Shown: in pieces, positions 1-10,941 of the stretch
Numbering within the stretch: position 1 is the stretch's first letter
How the letters are laid out: each line of letters starts with the position of its first letter
Source: PVC group bacterium
GTDB taxonomy: Bacteria; Verrucomicrobiota; Kiritimatiellia; CAIKKV01
Length of the DNA: 40,657 nt
Direction: 5' to 3'
Assembly: GCA_945898015.1 (NCBI GenBank)
Contig: CAMDGM010000032.1
Coordinates: 1 to 40,657, forward strand
Translations under genes and position numbers: made by a program
Notes under the pieces: model-generated
The model's database searches: none
Told to the model about the DNA's origin: nothing
Seen by the model: only the letters and a program-made list of their open reading frames with translations

Positions 1-167
1 GGCGGATAGCGCCGACCGCCTGGTCGGCCGTTTCGGTCCGGTGTCCCTCGCGGCCTCTCAGCATCCCCGTTCCCGCCTACGGCGACACTCTCACGTGAAT
101 GGGTCAACCGCTAATCATCCCCCCGCCCCCCGATAACTGACCGATTACCGCCTGTAAAAAAAAGTCC

Positions 168-197
168 TTGTGACGAACACCCTCTCTATTCTATCCT
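168..197 (+). promoter_or_regulatory. Weak sigma-70-like promoter candidate for the pyrophosphatase gene
   Basis: TTGTGA at 168-173 and TATCCT at 192-197 are 18 bp apart, each matching the consensus at four of six bases. This would give a leader of about 110 nt. It is the best pair I can find upstream of the gene, but it is not strong. Confidence 0.25.
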
Positions 198-267
198 ATT
201 CACTTCATTTTTTTCGCCGCGCATTCATCGGGGATGCGGGTGAGTTTCGTTTTTCAGGTGTTGATGG

Positions 268-284
268 CGGCGGATAGTCCGCCG
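268..284 (+). promoter_or_regulatory. Leader hairpin upstream of the pyrophosphatase gene
   Basis: CGGCGGA-TAG-TCCGCCG forms a perfect 7-bp stem with a 3-nt loop. It ends about 15 nt before the ribosome binding site (AAGGA near 301) and about 30 nt before the start codon. It has no T-tract, so it is not a terminator. It could affect mRNA stability or translation. Confidence 0.4.
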
Positions 285-313
285 GATGTCGCAAAAACAT
301 AAGGACAAGGAAC

Positions 314-2818
<2,505 letters not shown>

Positions 2819-2842
2819 ACTCCGGAACGGAAACGGAATGAC

Positions 2843-2874
2843 ACGGCGGGGGCGAAAGCCTCCGCCGTTTTTTT
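2843..2874 (+). terminator. Rho-independent terminator of hppA
   Basis: An 11-bp stem (2843-2853 with 2858-2868, one G-U pair) closes a GAAA tetraloop and runs straight into a seven-T tract. It lies 25 nt after the pyrophosphatase stop codon and only 20 nt before the next start codon. Confidence 0.9.
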
Positions 2875-2893
2875 AGCTCCTTTGCCCCACCCC

Positions 2894-3781
2894 ATGACAA
2901 CACGCGCCACAATCCTGCTCCGTCTGTCCCCGGCCAGATTGCCCCTCACGCTTCTGACGATCCTATTTATGGGTGCCGGTTGCCTGACGTATCACGCCCC
3001 CGGATCATTTGATGAGACTCAAGCCGTCCACTACGAATTCCGTAAATTCACGAGCCCGAGACCCATTCGCGCCCACATCCTGCGGGTGAATCTGGCCGCC
3101 GGTCGGGTGCAACCGGTCGTCGTGATGGCCCCCGACCCCGATGGGTCCGGACCCGCGAATGCAACCCTGACCGATCCGCTCGAACTCGCCACGAACCGGC
3201 CCATCCTCGCCTTCATCAACACCAATCCCTGGGACGCCATCCCCGACACGGACGGCAAGAAGAACCGGCACTGGTATGCCGGCCAGCCGGTGGATATCTC
3301 GGGACTGGCGGCCTCCAACCGTGTCATCGTCAACCCGGCCGACAAGGGCAGTGGCTCCGTCTGGCTGGACTCGAAAGGCGTCGCCCACCTGGGTCTGCTG
3401 CCGCCGGACGCCGATGTTGTAGAGGGGGTGTGCGGCTTTGGCTCCATCCTGAAGGAAGGAGTCGTCACGACCAAACCGTCAGACCGGCTCAATCCCCTGA
3501 CCGGAATCGGCCTGGATGCCAAGGGTGAAACACTCTGGCTCGTGGTGGTGGATGGCCGGCAATCCGGCTTCAGTGAAGGCATGAGCAATCACGAACTGGC
3601 CCTCTTCTTAAAAGAGCTGGGCTGCTGGAACGGCGCGGTCATGGACGGCGGCGGCAGCAGCATCATGGGGCTGGCCGGCGCGGACAACAAACTCCGCATC
3701 GTGAACAGCCCCTCTGACCGCGTGCTCGGGTTTCCCCTCATCCGTCCCCTCCCCCTGATCCTGACCCTGCAGAAGAAATAG
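2894..3781 (+). CDS. Secreted phosphodiester glycosidase (NAGPA/DUF2233)-family protein
   Basis: The C-terminal half carries the NAGPA-domain signature. A VVVDGRQSGFSEGMS stretch is followed by an ELALFLKELGCWNGAVMDGG segment and GGSSIM, matching the family pattern of phosphodiester alpha-GlcNAcase and bacterial relatives (often secreted, of uncertain substrate). The N-terminus is a hydrophobic export signal ending in MGAGC. That is a possible but imperfect lipobox, so the protein may be a lipoprotein. I chose ATG 2894 (295 aa) over an in-frame TTG at 2882; neither has a good ribosome binding site. The hppA terminator sits immediately upstream and I see no clear promoter between them. It may cleave phosphodiester-linked sugars in the cell envelope; no neighbour narrows this down. 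Confidence 0.8.
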   Translation: MTTRATILLRLSPARLPLTLLTILFMGAGCLTYHAPGSFDETQAVHYEFRKFTSPRPIRAHILRVNLAAGRVQPVVVMAPDPDGSGPANATLTDPLELATNRPILAFINTNPWDAIPDTDGKKNRHWYAGQPVDISGLAASNRVIVNPADKGSGSVWLDSKGVAHLGLLPPDADVVEGVCGFGSILKEGVVTTKPSDRLNPLTGIGLDAKGETLWLVVVDGRQSGFSEGMSNHELALFLKELGCWNGAVMDGGGSSIMGLAGADNKLRIVNSPSDRVLGFPLIRPLPLILTLQKK

Positions 3782-3840
3782 TTCGAGGCGTGACAAAGTG
3801 TCCGGGGGGCGCGCTTACTTTATCAATCCACCCAGCGGAA

Positions 3841-3860
3841 GGGCGCCGGCCTTTTTTTAG
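3841..3860 (+). terminator. Possible weak terminator
   Basis: A GC-rich stretch with short self-complementary pieces (GGCGCC, GCCGGC) runs into seven Ts at about 3852-3858. The stem is not clean and I give it only as a candidate end for the NAGPA-type gene. Confidence 0.3.
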
Positions 3861-3914
3861 GCAATGTATCGACTTTCGCGCAAGGGGTGGCTGTAACTAT
3901 TATTATTTTGTGAT

Positions 3915-3989
3915 TGCCCATTCGTCTATCGGTTAGGATAATGAGCCTTCAACCTGTGAAGAGGAGTTCGATTCTCCTAGGTGGTGCCA
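3915..3989 (+). tRNA. Degenerate tRNA-Glu(UUC)-like element, possibly a tRNA pseudogene
   Basis: The 75-nt stretch has a complete T-arm (AGGAG-TTCGATT-CTCCT, 3961 region), a good D-arm (GTCT...AGGAT with GG and conserved A14/A21) and an encoded CCA at 3987-3989. Aligned to bacterial tRNA-Glu, the anticodon is UUC. Two parts are damaged. The anticodon stem has only two Watson-Crick pairs, two wobbles and one mismatch, and position 33 is C instead of the near-invariant U. The acceptor strands (TGCCCAT and AGGTGGT) pair at only three of seven positions. The anticodon region can instead fold as CTTCA/TGAAG. A working tRNA looks unlikely; a decayed or repurposed copy fits better. It ends 31 nt before the GH2 start codon. 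Confidence 0.5.
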
Positions 3990-3996
3990 GGCACCA
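3982..3996. repeat. Perfect 7-bp inverted repeat at the 3' end of the tRNA-like element
   Basis: TGGTGCC-A-GGCACCA spans the discriminator and CCA end of the tRNA-like element. It would fold back on the acceptor end, and could be a protein-binding site or a scar. Confidence 0.5.
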
Positions 3997-4020
3997 GAAC
4001 CGCTTTTATTTGGAGTTTGA

Positions 4021-6318
4021 ATGTTTAAACGGTATCAGTTGCATTGGAATGTGGGGCATACCCGAAATCCCGATGACACGGCGGTTGAGCGAGTGCCGGC
4101 GATGGTGCCGGGCGCCGTTCAACTGGATTGGGCGAGAGCCAAGGGATGGGGCGACTTCTTCTTCGGGGATAACTGGTGGCGTTATCTGTGGATGGAAGAT
4201 GAGTTTTGGTCGTATGTTTCCCGGTTGGACCTTCCGTGCGTCGAAGAGGGCCATCGGTTGATTTTCGTCTGCAGGGGTGTGGATTACCGTTTCCTGGTCC
4301 GGCTGAACGGGGTGGAATTGTATCGTTCCGAGGGAATGTTCACTCCATTCGAAATCGATTTGACGGGCCGCGCCGTAACAGGGGATCGCCTGGAGGTGCT
4401 GGTTTATCCCGCTCCCAAATCGATGCCTACCCCGTCGGATCTGACGACAGGGGAGGAATCCGGACAAGACGTGCCCTATTCCAAGCTGCGCTTTTTCCGT
4501 ATCAATGGCCGCGATCAGGCCAACCAAAGTTGCAAGCCTGCCGTGAGTTACGGCTGGGATTTTCATCCCCGTCTGATTCCTCTTGGCATCTGGGATGAAA
4601 CCTATCTGGAACTCCGGCCTTCCTGTCATATGCGGGATGTCGAGACCCGATATACGCTGGCGGACGATCTGTCGACAGCGGAAGTCGGTGTGGAGATCCG
4701 GTTGAGCGAGGCTGGACCTGGAACGCTCCGCTGGCGGATGCTGAATCCACGGGGACAGGTGTGCCTGGAGTCAGAGGCTTCGGCATCCCAGTCCCCGTTG
4801 ACTCTGAGGGCGAAACTGGACGCTCCAGCGCTATGGTGGCCGAACGGCCAGGGGGATGCCGCGCTTTATCTATCACGCGTGGAACTGTGCGATCATCAGG
4901 GGCTGGTGGTGCAACGCGTTGACGCCATGGTCGGTTTCCGAACCGTTCGACTGGTGACACATCCCGCGACATGGGTGGAACCGTCTGAGTTTCCCAAAAG
5001 CCGCAGCGTGCCACCCATTACCCTGGAGGTCAACGGCCGCCGGATCTTCTGTAAGGGTTCCAATTGGGTGAACCCCCATGTTTTCCCTGGCGTCATTACG
5101 GAGGACACTTACCGACACTTGCTTGAGTTGGTTAAAAACGCCAACATGAACTTGTTGCGCTGCTGGGGTGGCGCCATCGTCAACAAGGAATCCTTTTTTG
5201 AGCTATGCGACCGGATGGGGATCATGGTCTGGCAGGAGTTTCCCCTGGCTTGCGCCAGGTACGAGGGCACACCGGACTATCTCAAGGTTCTGAATCAGGA
5301 GTCCTGCTCCATTATCCACCGTTTACGCCGCCATCCGTGTGTGGCGATCTGGTGTGGGGGGAATGAGCTTTTCAACGGTTGGTCAAAAATGACCGATCAG
5401 GACCTGGCCATTCGCCTGTTGAATCGAAACTGCTACGATCTGGATCCGTCGCGGCCATTTTTGCCCACCTCCCCGGTTATGGGAATGGGGCATGGCCATT
5501 ACTTGTTCCGCGATGCGCAGGGCCTGGAGGTGTTTCAAATCCAGTCCCAGTCGAAATGCACGGCTTACACCGAGTTTGGCTGCCCGGGACCGTCTTCCGC
5601 CGAGGATCTCCGCAAAATCATTCCCGAACAGGACCTGTTTCCGCCTCGGGCGGGAACCGCCTGGGAGACGCACCACGCTTTCAACGCCTGGGTGGAGGGG
5701 TCTTGGCTGCAGAAGGAGGTCATGGAGGACTACTTTGGCCCAAGTGGTTCCCTCGAGCAGTTTGTCGAGCACGGACAACGGCTTCAAGCCGAGGGTTACA
5801 AGTGCATTTTCGAGGAAGCCCGCCGGCAGAAGCCGACCTGCTCCATGGCGTTGAACTGGTGCTTCAACGAGCCCTGGCCCAGCGCGGTCAACAACAACCT
5901 GATCAGTTGGCCCTCAACGCCCAAGCCCGCTTACGTCGCCGTGGCGGCGTCCTGCAGGCCCGTGCTTGCCAGTGCGCGAATCCCGAAATTCCGATGGAAG
6001 GCCGGGGAGACGTTCTCGGTGGAACTCGGAATGCTGAGTGATCTGCCTGAAAAAACAGAGGGCGGTCCGATGGAGGCCTGGTTGCGCATCGGGCAACAGG
6101 AGGAGCAGTTGCTGTTGCGCTGGGAGGTCCCCTCACTTGAGGCTAACGTCAACATTGCCGGTCCGATTGTCCGCTACGTCTTACCCCCTGTGGCCGCCCG
6201 CGAAATGGTGCTGAGCTTGCGCATGCCAGACAACCCTGACCGGGACTCGCAGTACACCTTGATGTATGTCCCGGCCGTTGCCAACAATGACAACCAACGG
6301 GCCGTGCTTAATCTTTAA
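4021..6318 (+). CDS. Glycoside hydrolase family 2, beta-mannosidase-like
   Basis: Hydrolyses beta-linked sugars, most likely mannosides, from chain ends. At 765 aa it has the GH2 layout: an N-terminal sugar-binding jelly roll (about 1-180), an Ig-like linker (about 190-310) and a TIM barrel (about 330-640), then a beta-rich tail. The catalytic acid/base is E449 in WCGGNE and the nucleophile is E518 in YTEFGCPG. The KGSNWVNPHVFPG stretch and RCWGG are typical of the beta-mannosidase branch. There is no signal peptide, so it is probably cytoplasmic and acts on imported oligosaccharides. The start is supported by GGAG at 4012-4015. Sampled lines are roughly 47-55% GC against about 65% in hppA, and a decayed tRNA-like element lies just upstream, hinting at acquisition by transfer. 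Beta-glucuronidase or beta-galactosidase activity is less likely given these motifs. Confidence 0.88.
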   Translation: MFKRYQLHWNVGHTRNPDDTAVERVPAMVPGAVQLDWARAKGWGDFFFGDNWWRYLWMEDEFWSYVSRLDLPCVEEGHRLIFVCRGVDYRFLVRLNGVELYRSEGMFTPFEIDLTGRAVTGDRLEVLVYPAPKSMPTPSDLTTGEESGQDVPYSKLRFFRINGRDQANQSCKPAVSYGWDFHPRLIPLGIWDETYLELRPSCHMRDVETRYTLADDLSTAEVGVEIRLSEAGPGTLRWRMLNPRGQVCLESEASASQSPLTLRAKLDAPALWWPNGQGDAALYLSRVELCDHQGLVVQRVDAMVGFRTVRLVTHPATWVEPSEFPKSRSVPPITLEVNGRRIFCKGSNWVNPHVFPGVITEDTYRHLLELVKNANMNLLRCWGGAIVNKESFFELCDRMGIMVWQEFPLACARYEGTPDYLKVLNQESCSIIHRLRRHPCVAIWCGGNELFNGWSKMTDQDLAIRLLNRNCYDLDPSRPFLPTSPVMGMGHGHYLFRDAQGLEVFQIQSQSKCTAYTEFGCPGPSSAEDLRKIIPEQDLFPPRAGTAWETHHAFNAWVEGSWLQKEVMEDYFGPSGSLEQFVEHGQRLQAEGYKCIFEEARRQKPTCSMALNWCFNEPWPSAVNNNLISWPSTPKPAYVAVAASCRPVLASARIPKFRWKAGETFSVELGMLSDLPEKTEGGPMEAWLRIGQQEEQLLLRWEVPSLEANVNIAGPIVRYVLPPVAAREMVLSLRMPDNPDRDSQYTLMYVPAVANNDNQRAVLNL

Positions 6319-6357
6319 GGCGTCCACCCTTTTTCTATATTTCCACTCCAACCAGTC

Positions 6358-6386
6358 TTGCGCCTCGCCCCACTTTCTCCTATGAT
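6358..6386 (+). promoter_or_regulatory. Promoter candidate for the transglutaminase-rhaM pair
   Basis: TTGCGC (6358-6363) and TATGAT (6381-6386, five of six matches) are separated by 17 bp and lie 34 bp before the start codon. The -10 is good and the -35 is weak. Confidence 0.45.
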
Positions 6387-6419
6387 GACTTTTCTTTTAT
6401 CAACTTGCGGGAGACTGGC

Positions 6420-8456
6420 ATGCCGACCCTTTTGCGCTACTTCTTCTTAGCGGCCATCACCCTGACCTCTTCTTCGGCTCTTTATGCCGCCGATATCACG
6501 GTGGAGAAATCGTTCGCCTCCGCCGCCGACTTCGAGCCCTTTTTCAGGGATGGCTCGATCGACATTCAAAGCGCACCCGGGGCCATCACCCTGCGGCGCG
6601 AACTCGTCCTGCCGCCCCCCCTGGGAAACAAGCTCAAGGACGGCATCAGCGGACACATCGCAATCACACCCGACCGGCAGGCCCGGAAAACCTTTATCCT
6701 GCCTGATGACCGCAACGGGAACGCTGAAGTTTTCGCCTTTCCCGGCGGAACCGGAACCGCTCTGGTGAATGGCGCCGCCGTCACATTCGGACCCTTCCCC
6801 CACCACGGCGGGTGGACTCGAGCCGAAGTCCCCGCGTCATTCCTCCAGGCCGGCACAAACGAAGTGATCTTCACAAACGGGGTCGCCCTGTCCCAGGACC
6901 GGGAAACCCAACCCAAAACGAGCTTCTTCTCCTCCGATAACGGAAAATCCTGGCCCCCCGCGGAAGGCGGCGAATTCCTCATCAGCCTGCGCATCCGCCG
7001 CTACCCGCCCAAAGGGACCATCGTCTCGCCGGTCATCGACACCGCCACCACGGGCACCGTTGAGGCGATCGCCCCGCTCTTTAAAATCCGCAGCTTGGCC
7101 GTACAATGGCGCGCCATCGTGCCGGGCTCGGGCTCGGTGACCCTCGAGGCCCGTAGCGGAACAACGCCCTGGCCGGACGAATCCTGGACATCCTGGTCCG
7201 CCGTGGACCGGGTCCTGCCCGCCCGGTACGTCCAGGTGCGCGCCGGGATCCAGGCCGGCGCCGGGGATGTGGCGCCATCCCTCGCCCGCCTCACCGTGAC
7301 CGCCCGGGGAGACGCCACCGCCACCGCCGAAAGACAGGGCTGCGTGCTGCGCGACTGCCGCAACCCCCCGCTGATCCGGAACTCCCAGCCCTATGCCTTT
7401 CAACGCCCCTCCGAAAAACTGGCCCGCCTGCGCACGGAATTCAAACTCGACGACGTGATCGCCGGCGGCCAGACCGACCTCGACAAGGCCCTGCTGCTGC
7501 GCAACTGGGTGCGGACCCGCTGGACCTGCAACGATGCCGGCAGCGGTCATCGAACGTGGGATGCCCTGGAAATTCTGAATGCACCGGAGGGCCAGCACGG
7601 CATGTGCGTTCATTTCGCCACCGTGTTTTATCAATGCGCCCTGGCCTTGGGATTCAACGCCCGGCCCGTAATCCTATCCGGCCATTTCGTGGCCGATATC
7701 TGGTGCAAGGAACTCGGGAAGTGGGTTTTGATGGACGTCGAATCGGTCCAACCGGAGGGCTTCCGCCAACACGGAACCGCCTCCTACCAGGACGCCAAAA
7801 CCCGGGAATCGCTGGGCACGCTGGAGCTCCACCGCGCGGTCGTGCGCGCCCTCGAAGCCGGGGAATCAAACGTGACCGACGTGATCCAGCTCTATCTCCG
7901 GGACTCGGAAGCCGGCCCCATGACCTTGACCGAGGCGGTCCGGGGGCCGGATTCCGGACTTGGCATTTTCCGCAGCTTCTGCCTGCCGCCGCGCAACAAC
8001 TATCTCGACCAGCTGGAACCCTGGGAAGAAATGCACGGAGAGAACCATTACCATTCCAATGCCTACCTCTGGTGGCGCACCAACCCGCCTTTCGAACGCG
8101 ATGCCCAGTATTCCCGCCGCACCGACCGGACCGGCGACATCGACTGGAGCGTTCACACCGCACACCTGGAACTCACCACCACCGAAACGCCCGGCGTACT
8201 GACTGTCACCGCCGACACTCTTACGCCCAATCTCAAAGCCTTCCGCTTTGCCGCCTCGGGCCATGAACCCGTTTTTCTGCCCGGCGAAGGCACCGATCCC
8301 GACTCCCGCCGGGCGCTATTCACCTGGCGCCTCACGCCGGGCCTCAACACCCTATCCGTCACGACACTGAACCGGTTCGACCGCGAAGGAAAAGCCTCCA
8401 CGGCGACCGTGGAATGGAAACAGCCCGACCAACCCCAGCAAGGAGACGCCCCATGA
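6420..8456 (+). CDS. Secreted transglutaminase-like cysteine protease/acyltransferase-fold protein
   Basis: 678 aa with an N-terminal signal peptide (about 1-23, ending ALYAA). The first 350 residues are beta-rich and unassigned. A transglutaminase-like domain follows (about 360-450) with a full Cys-His-Asp triad: C396 in HGMCVHFA, H422 in SGHFVADIW and D439 in LMDVES. The C-terminal region is again beta-rich. Such domains act as peptidases, amidases or cross-linkers; the substrate here is unknown. I chose ATG 6420, which has GGGAG 7 nt upstream, over a TTG at 6405. Its stop codon overlaps the start of the rhamnose mutarotase gene (ATGA), so the two are translated together. This suggests a role in handling a rhamnose-containing glycan or glycopeptide, which is inference. 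Confidence 0.8.
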   Translation: MPTLLRYFFLAAITLTSSSALYAADITVEKSFASAADFEPFFRDGSIDIQSAPGAITLRRELVLPPPLGNKLKDGISGHIAITPDRQARKTFILPDDRNGNAEVFAFPGGTGTALVNGAAVTFGPFPHHGGWTRAEVPASFLQAGTNEVIFTNGVALSQDRETQPKTSFFSSDNGKSWPPAEGGEFLISLRIRRYPPKGTIVSPVIDTATTGTVEAIAPLFKIRSLAVQWRAIVPGSGSVTLEARSGTTPWPDESWTSWSAVDRVLPARYVQVRAGIQAGAGDVAPSLARLTVTARGDATATAERQGCVLRDCRNPPLIRNSQPYAFQRPSEKLARLRTEFKLDDVIAGGQTDLDKALLLRNWVRTRWTCNDAGSGHRTWDALEILNAPEGQHGMCVHFATVFYQCALALGFNARPVILSGHFVADIWCKELGKWVLMDVESVQPEGFRQHGTASYQDAKTRESLGTLELHRAVVRALEAGESNVTDVIQLYLRDSEAGPMTLTEAVRGPDSGLGIFRSFCLPPRNNYLDQLEPWEEMHGENHYHSNAYLWWRTNPPFERDAQYSRRTDRTGDIDWSVHTAHLELTTTETPGVLTVTADTLTPNLKAFRFAASGHEPVFLPGEGTDPDSRRALFTWRLTPGLNTLSVTTLNRFDREGKASTATVEWKQPDQPQQGDAP

Positions 8457-8770
8457 TCCGCAAAGCCTTTGTGATGGCCGTCAATCCGGACCGGCACGCC
8501 GAGTATGAAAAACGCCACAACCCCATCTGGCCCGATTTGGAAGCCGTGCTGAAAAAGCACGGCGTGCGAAGTTATTCCATCTTCCTGAATCCCGGCACCC
8601 ATCAGCTTTTTGCCTACGTCGAGTTCGACAACGAGGCCCAATGGAATGCCATTTCCAAGACCGAGCCCTGCCGGCGCTGGTGGGCGTATATGAAGGACAT
8701 CATGCCTTCCCATCCCGACAATAGCCCGAAATCCGAAGAGATCCGGGAAGTGTTCCACCTCGAATCCTGA
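8453..8770 (+). CDS. rhaM: L-rhamnose mutarotase
   Basis: Interconverts the alpha and beta anomers of L-rhamnose so that downstream isomerase can use both. At 105 aa it is full length, and it begins MIRKAFVM as in the E. coli enzyme. Catalytic Y18 and H22 are present in the motif [10 protein letters not shown], and the WWAYM and MPSHPDNSP segments are retained. It is cytoplasmic and forms a dimer in characterised relatives. The start overlaps the transglutaminase stop by 4 bp, with AGGAG 7 nt upstream. No other rhamnose catabolic gene (isomerase, kinase, aldolase) lies in the window, so rhamnose use must be completed elsewhere. Confidence 0.93.
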   Translation: MIRKAFVMAVNPDRHAEYEKRHNPIWPDLEAVLKKHGVRSYSIFLNPGTHQLFAYVEFDNEAQWNAISKTEPCRRWWAYMKDIMPSHPDNSPKSEEIREVFHLES

Positions 8771-8814
8771 AAACACCCCGCCCTCTCACCTGAACGGCAA
8801 GCCGCAGGCCCGAC

Positions 8815-10392
8815 TCAGGGGACTTTTTCCAGCACCACATAAGACGGAAGCCCGTGCACGCCATAGGCGTCCAGAATGGCTTTCGTGGCCGGATCGGCAG
8901 GCTGTTCGGCCTGGAACCTCACAACGACAAAGGGCTCCAGGGCCTTCTTGACTGACTCATCCCGAAAGGTCGTTTCGTCCATGGTCCGGCAGCTCTTGCA
9001 CCAGGTGGCCCAGAAATCAATGAATACCGGCTTTCCGGTGCTGGCAGCCTCTTTCAACCCCTGGGCCAACGCGACGCGCGAATCCGACTCCCCGCGCGTC
9101 CAACGGAAGCCGTTCCAGGCATTCCACGCATAGTTCAACGCCAGCAGCACAATCACCACGCCCATCCCGTACTTCACCCATTCCATCCAGCGACCGGGCT
9201 TGGGGAGCACCGCCATGCCGGCGCCGGCAAAGGGCCAGGGCAGCGCCATGCCCACGCCGAGCACAAGGGGAAGGAATAGCCCGGCCCGGGAACCTGCGGC
9301 GTAAAGATCCGCCGCGTGCGCCAACACCACAACCACCACCGGCGCCACGCAAGCTCCTGCCAATAGAGCGGACAGCGCGCCCAGCACAAAGGCAATCACA
9401 AAGGCCATCGCGCCTTTCTTCTTGCCGCCACTTCCCGGGACTGTCGACGGCTGAAACCGGGACAGGTCAATGTTGAACACGCCAAACATGGCCAGCGCCA
9501 GCAGGATAAAAAGCAACGCGAACACCAGATTGAACCAGGGCGAGGCATTGAGCGTGCCGAACACGGCACCCGTCAACACCACTACGATGCCCAGCAGCCC
9601 ATAGGCCGTGGCCATCCCCAACCCGTAGAGCGAACCCAATGCGAGGCCCCGCATCTTCGAGCCTGCCTTGGCGCCCGCCCCGATGATCGCCAGGTTGATC
9701 GGGATCATGGGAAGTACACAAGGCGTCAGGTTGAGGGCCAGTCCGCCCAGCAGGATGATCAGAAGGCCCAACACGCCCCCTCCGGCGATCCACCGCTGCC
9801 AGCCGGGCCCCGCACCCGCGGTCGCCGAATCCCCCTTCAGGAACGCCAGGAAGGCATCCGTCTTCATGTAGCCTTCGCTCCGGGCCCGAACACGGAAACC
9901 CGCCGGCATAACGTTGGCCTGAGACGACTGACCCGGAACACCCACCTTTTCAACTACCGGTTCTGCCCCCGTGGCCGTTCCACCCGTTAGCGGCAACGTA
10001 AACGTCTTATCCATAGGAAGATAGCACAGATCACCCGCACAGCCCTGGAAGTACACCGTCACCGAAAGCGTCTCGCCAACGGCGCCGCTGACCCGGTAGG
10101 TCTGGGCAAAGGGATGCGCATAAACCGCCCGGTTCGTTTGCGTCACCGAATCATAATGCATTTCTGGCGCCGGACAATTCTCCGGGATCAGCACGGCGGG
10201 AGGCTCGGCCTTGACCGAGAACATGTCATCATAGAGGTAATGCCCCGCTGGCACCCCCATGGAGACCGTCAAGAGAGGGGGAGTGCCAACGGAAGGCGTC
10301 AGCGTTACGGCAGCCGTAAAGGGATTCTCCGCGGCCCACGCCCATCCCGCCACGCCCGCCAACATCCCGATCATCCATCGTGTCTTTGACAT
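8815..10392 (-). CDS. dsbD: DsbD-type thiol:disulfide interchange protein with a short thioredoxin tail
   Basis: Carries electrons from cytoplasmic thioredoxin across the inner membrane to periplasmic disulfide proteins. The 525-aa protein has a signal peptide (about 1-21), a periplasmic immunoglobulin-like domain with a Cys pair (C118, C123), a transmembrane core with C225 in LTPCVLPM and C348 in AGACVAP, and a thioredoxin-fold domain with WCKSC (C465, C468). All three redox pairs are therefore present. Two oddities stand out. The first pair is spaced by four residues rather than the five seen in E. coli DsbD. The protein also stops nine residues after the cis-proline (P516), so the last strand and helix of a normal thioredoxin fold are missing. 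GGAGG lies 7-8 nt upstream of the start. It follows ferritin by 26 nt and is probably the third gene of that operon. Confidence 0.88.
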   Translation of the reverse strand: MSKTRWMIGMLAGVAGWAWAAENPFTAAVTLTPSVGTPPLLTVSMGVPAGHYLYDDMFSVKAEPPAVLIPENCPAPEMHYDSVTQTNRAVYAHPFAQTYRVSGAVGETLSVTVYFQGCAGDLCYLPMDKTFTLPLTGGTATGAEPVVEKVGVPGQSSQANVMPAGFRVRARSEGYMKTDAFLAFLKGDSATAGAGPGWQRWIAGGGVLGLLIILLGGLALNLTPCVLPMIPINLAIIGAGAKAGSKMRGLALGSLYGLGMATAYGLLGIVVVLTGAVFGTLNASPWFNLVFALLFILLALAMFGVFNIDLSRFQPSTVPGSGGKKKGAMAFVIAFVLGALSALLAGACVAPVVVVVLAHAADLYAAGSRAGLFLPLVLGVGMALPWPFAGAGMAVLPKPGRWMEWVKYGMGVVIVLLALNYAWNAWNGFRWTRGESDSRVALAQGLKEAASTGKPVFIDFWATWCKSCRTMDETTFRDESVKKALEPFVVVRFQAEQPADPATKAILDAYGVHGLPSYVVLEKVP

Positions 10393-10418
10393 GCGAATTC
10401 CTCCCCCTCGAGCCAGTC

Positions 10419-10913
10419 TTATCCGGCTTTCCGCTTGGCAAGCTGATGGTCGATCATGAAGATGGCACTGGACTTGTCTCCGATCATCTTGAGCTGGGCG
10501 ATGATCTCGGTGGCATTGGACTCCTCTTCAACCTGCTCGGTAATGAACCACTGCAGAAAGGCCAGGGTGGCATAATCTTTCTCGTCCTGCGCCAGTTCCA
10601 CGAGGTCATAAATCCAGCGGGTCACCTTCTTTTCATGGCCAAGAACCTGCTCGAACAGGGCCAGGAGCGAGTCGGACTTGACGGCGCCCGCCTCCAGCGT
10701 CGCAAAACGAAGTTCCGCGCCCTGCTCCTTGAGGTATTTGTAAAACTTCATACCGTGGGACCGTTCTTCCCCTTCCTGGACTTCCAGCCAGGCGGCGGTT
10801 CCCTTGAGGTTCATCTCCGTAGCCTTCCCGGCCATGGCCAAATAAAGATAAGCTGACGAAAACTCACGGGCCATCTGGTCGCACAACGCCTTCTGCATCT
10901 TCTTGCTGATCAT
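10419..10913 (-). CDS. ftnA: Non-haem bacterial ferritin
   Basis: Iron-storage protein that oxidises Fe(II) and stores it as a mineral core in a 24-mer shell. The 164-aa product has the complete ferroxidase site at the FtnA positions: E17, E50, H53, E94, Q127 and E130. I chose the ATG at 10913 (MISKKMQKAL), which matches family length. A longer in-frame opening extends upstream but would run through the rubredoxin gene in another frame. The gene follows rubredoxin by 28 nt and precedes dsbD by 26 nt, all on the minus strand, which implies one operon for iron and oxidative-stress handling. Confidence 0.94.
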   Translation of the reverse strand: MISKKMQKALCDQMAREFSSAYLYLAMAGKATEMNLKGTAAWLEVQEGEERSHGMKFYKYLKEQGAELRFATLEAGAVKSDSLLALFEQVLGHEKKVTRWIYDLVELAQDEKDYATLAFLQWFITEQVEEESNATEIIAQLKMIGDKSSAIFMIDHQLAKRKAG

Positions 10914-10941
10914 ACACAACCTCTTCCTTGTTCCTGGTTTG

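Larger units (their letters stand above)
1..313. other. Upstream region without a confident gene
   Basis: No gene can be named here. One plus-strand frame is open from base 2 to a TAA at 134-136 and could be the 3' end of a gene lying outside the window, but the 44 codons show no recognisable motif. The remainder is the leader of the pyrophosphatase gene. It holds a weak promoter-like pair around 168-197 and a perfect 7-bp inverted repeat at 268-284. Confidence 0.3.

Noticed and set aside
200..313. Fluoride-type riboswitch ahead of the pyrophosphatase gene
   Set aside because: A GGGGATG string is present and such riboswitches can precede pyrophosphatases, but the pairing segments of the crcB motif are not there.
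3914..4261. Plus-strand frame running through the tRNA-like element
   Set aside because: It overlaps the GH2 gene in another frame and has no domain; GH2 has a good ribosome binding site and complete catalytic motifs.
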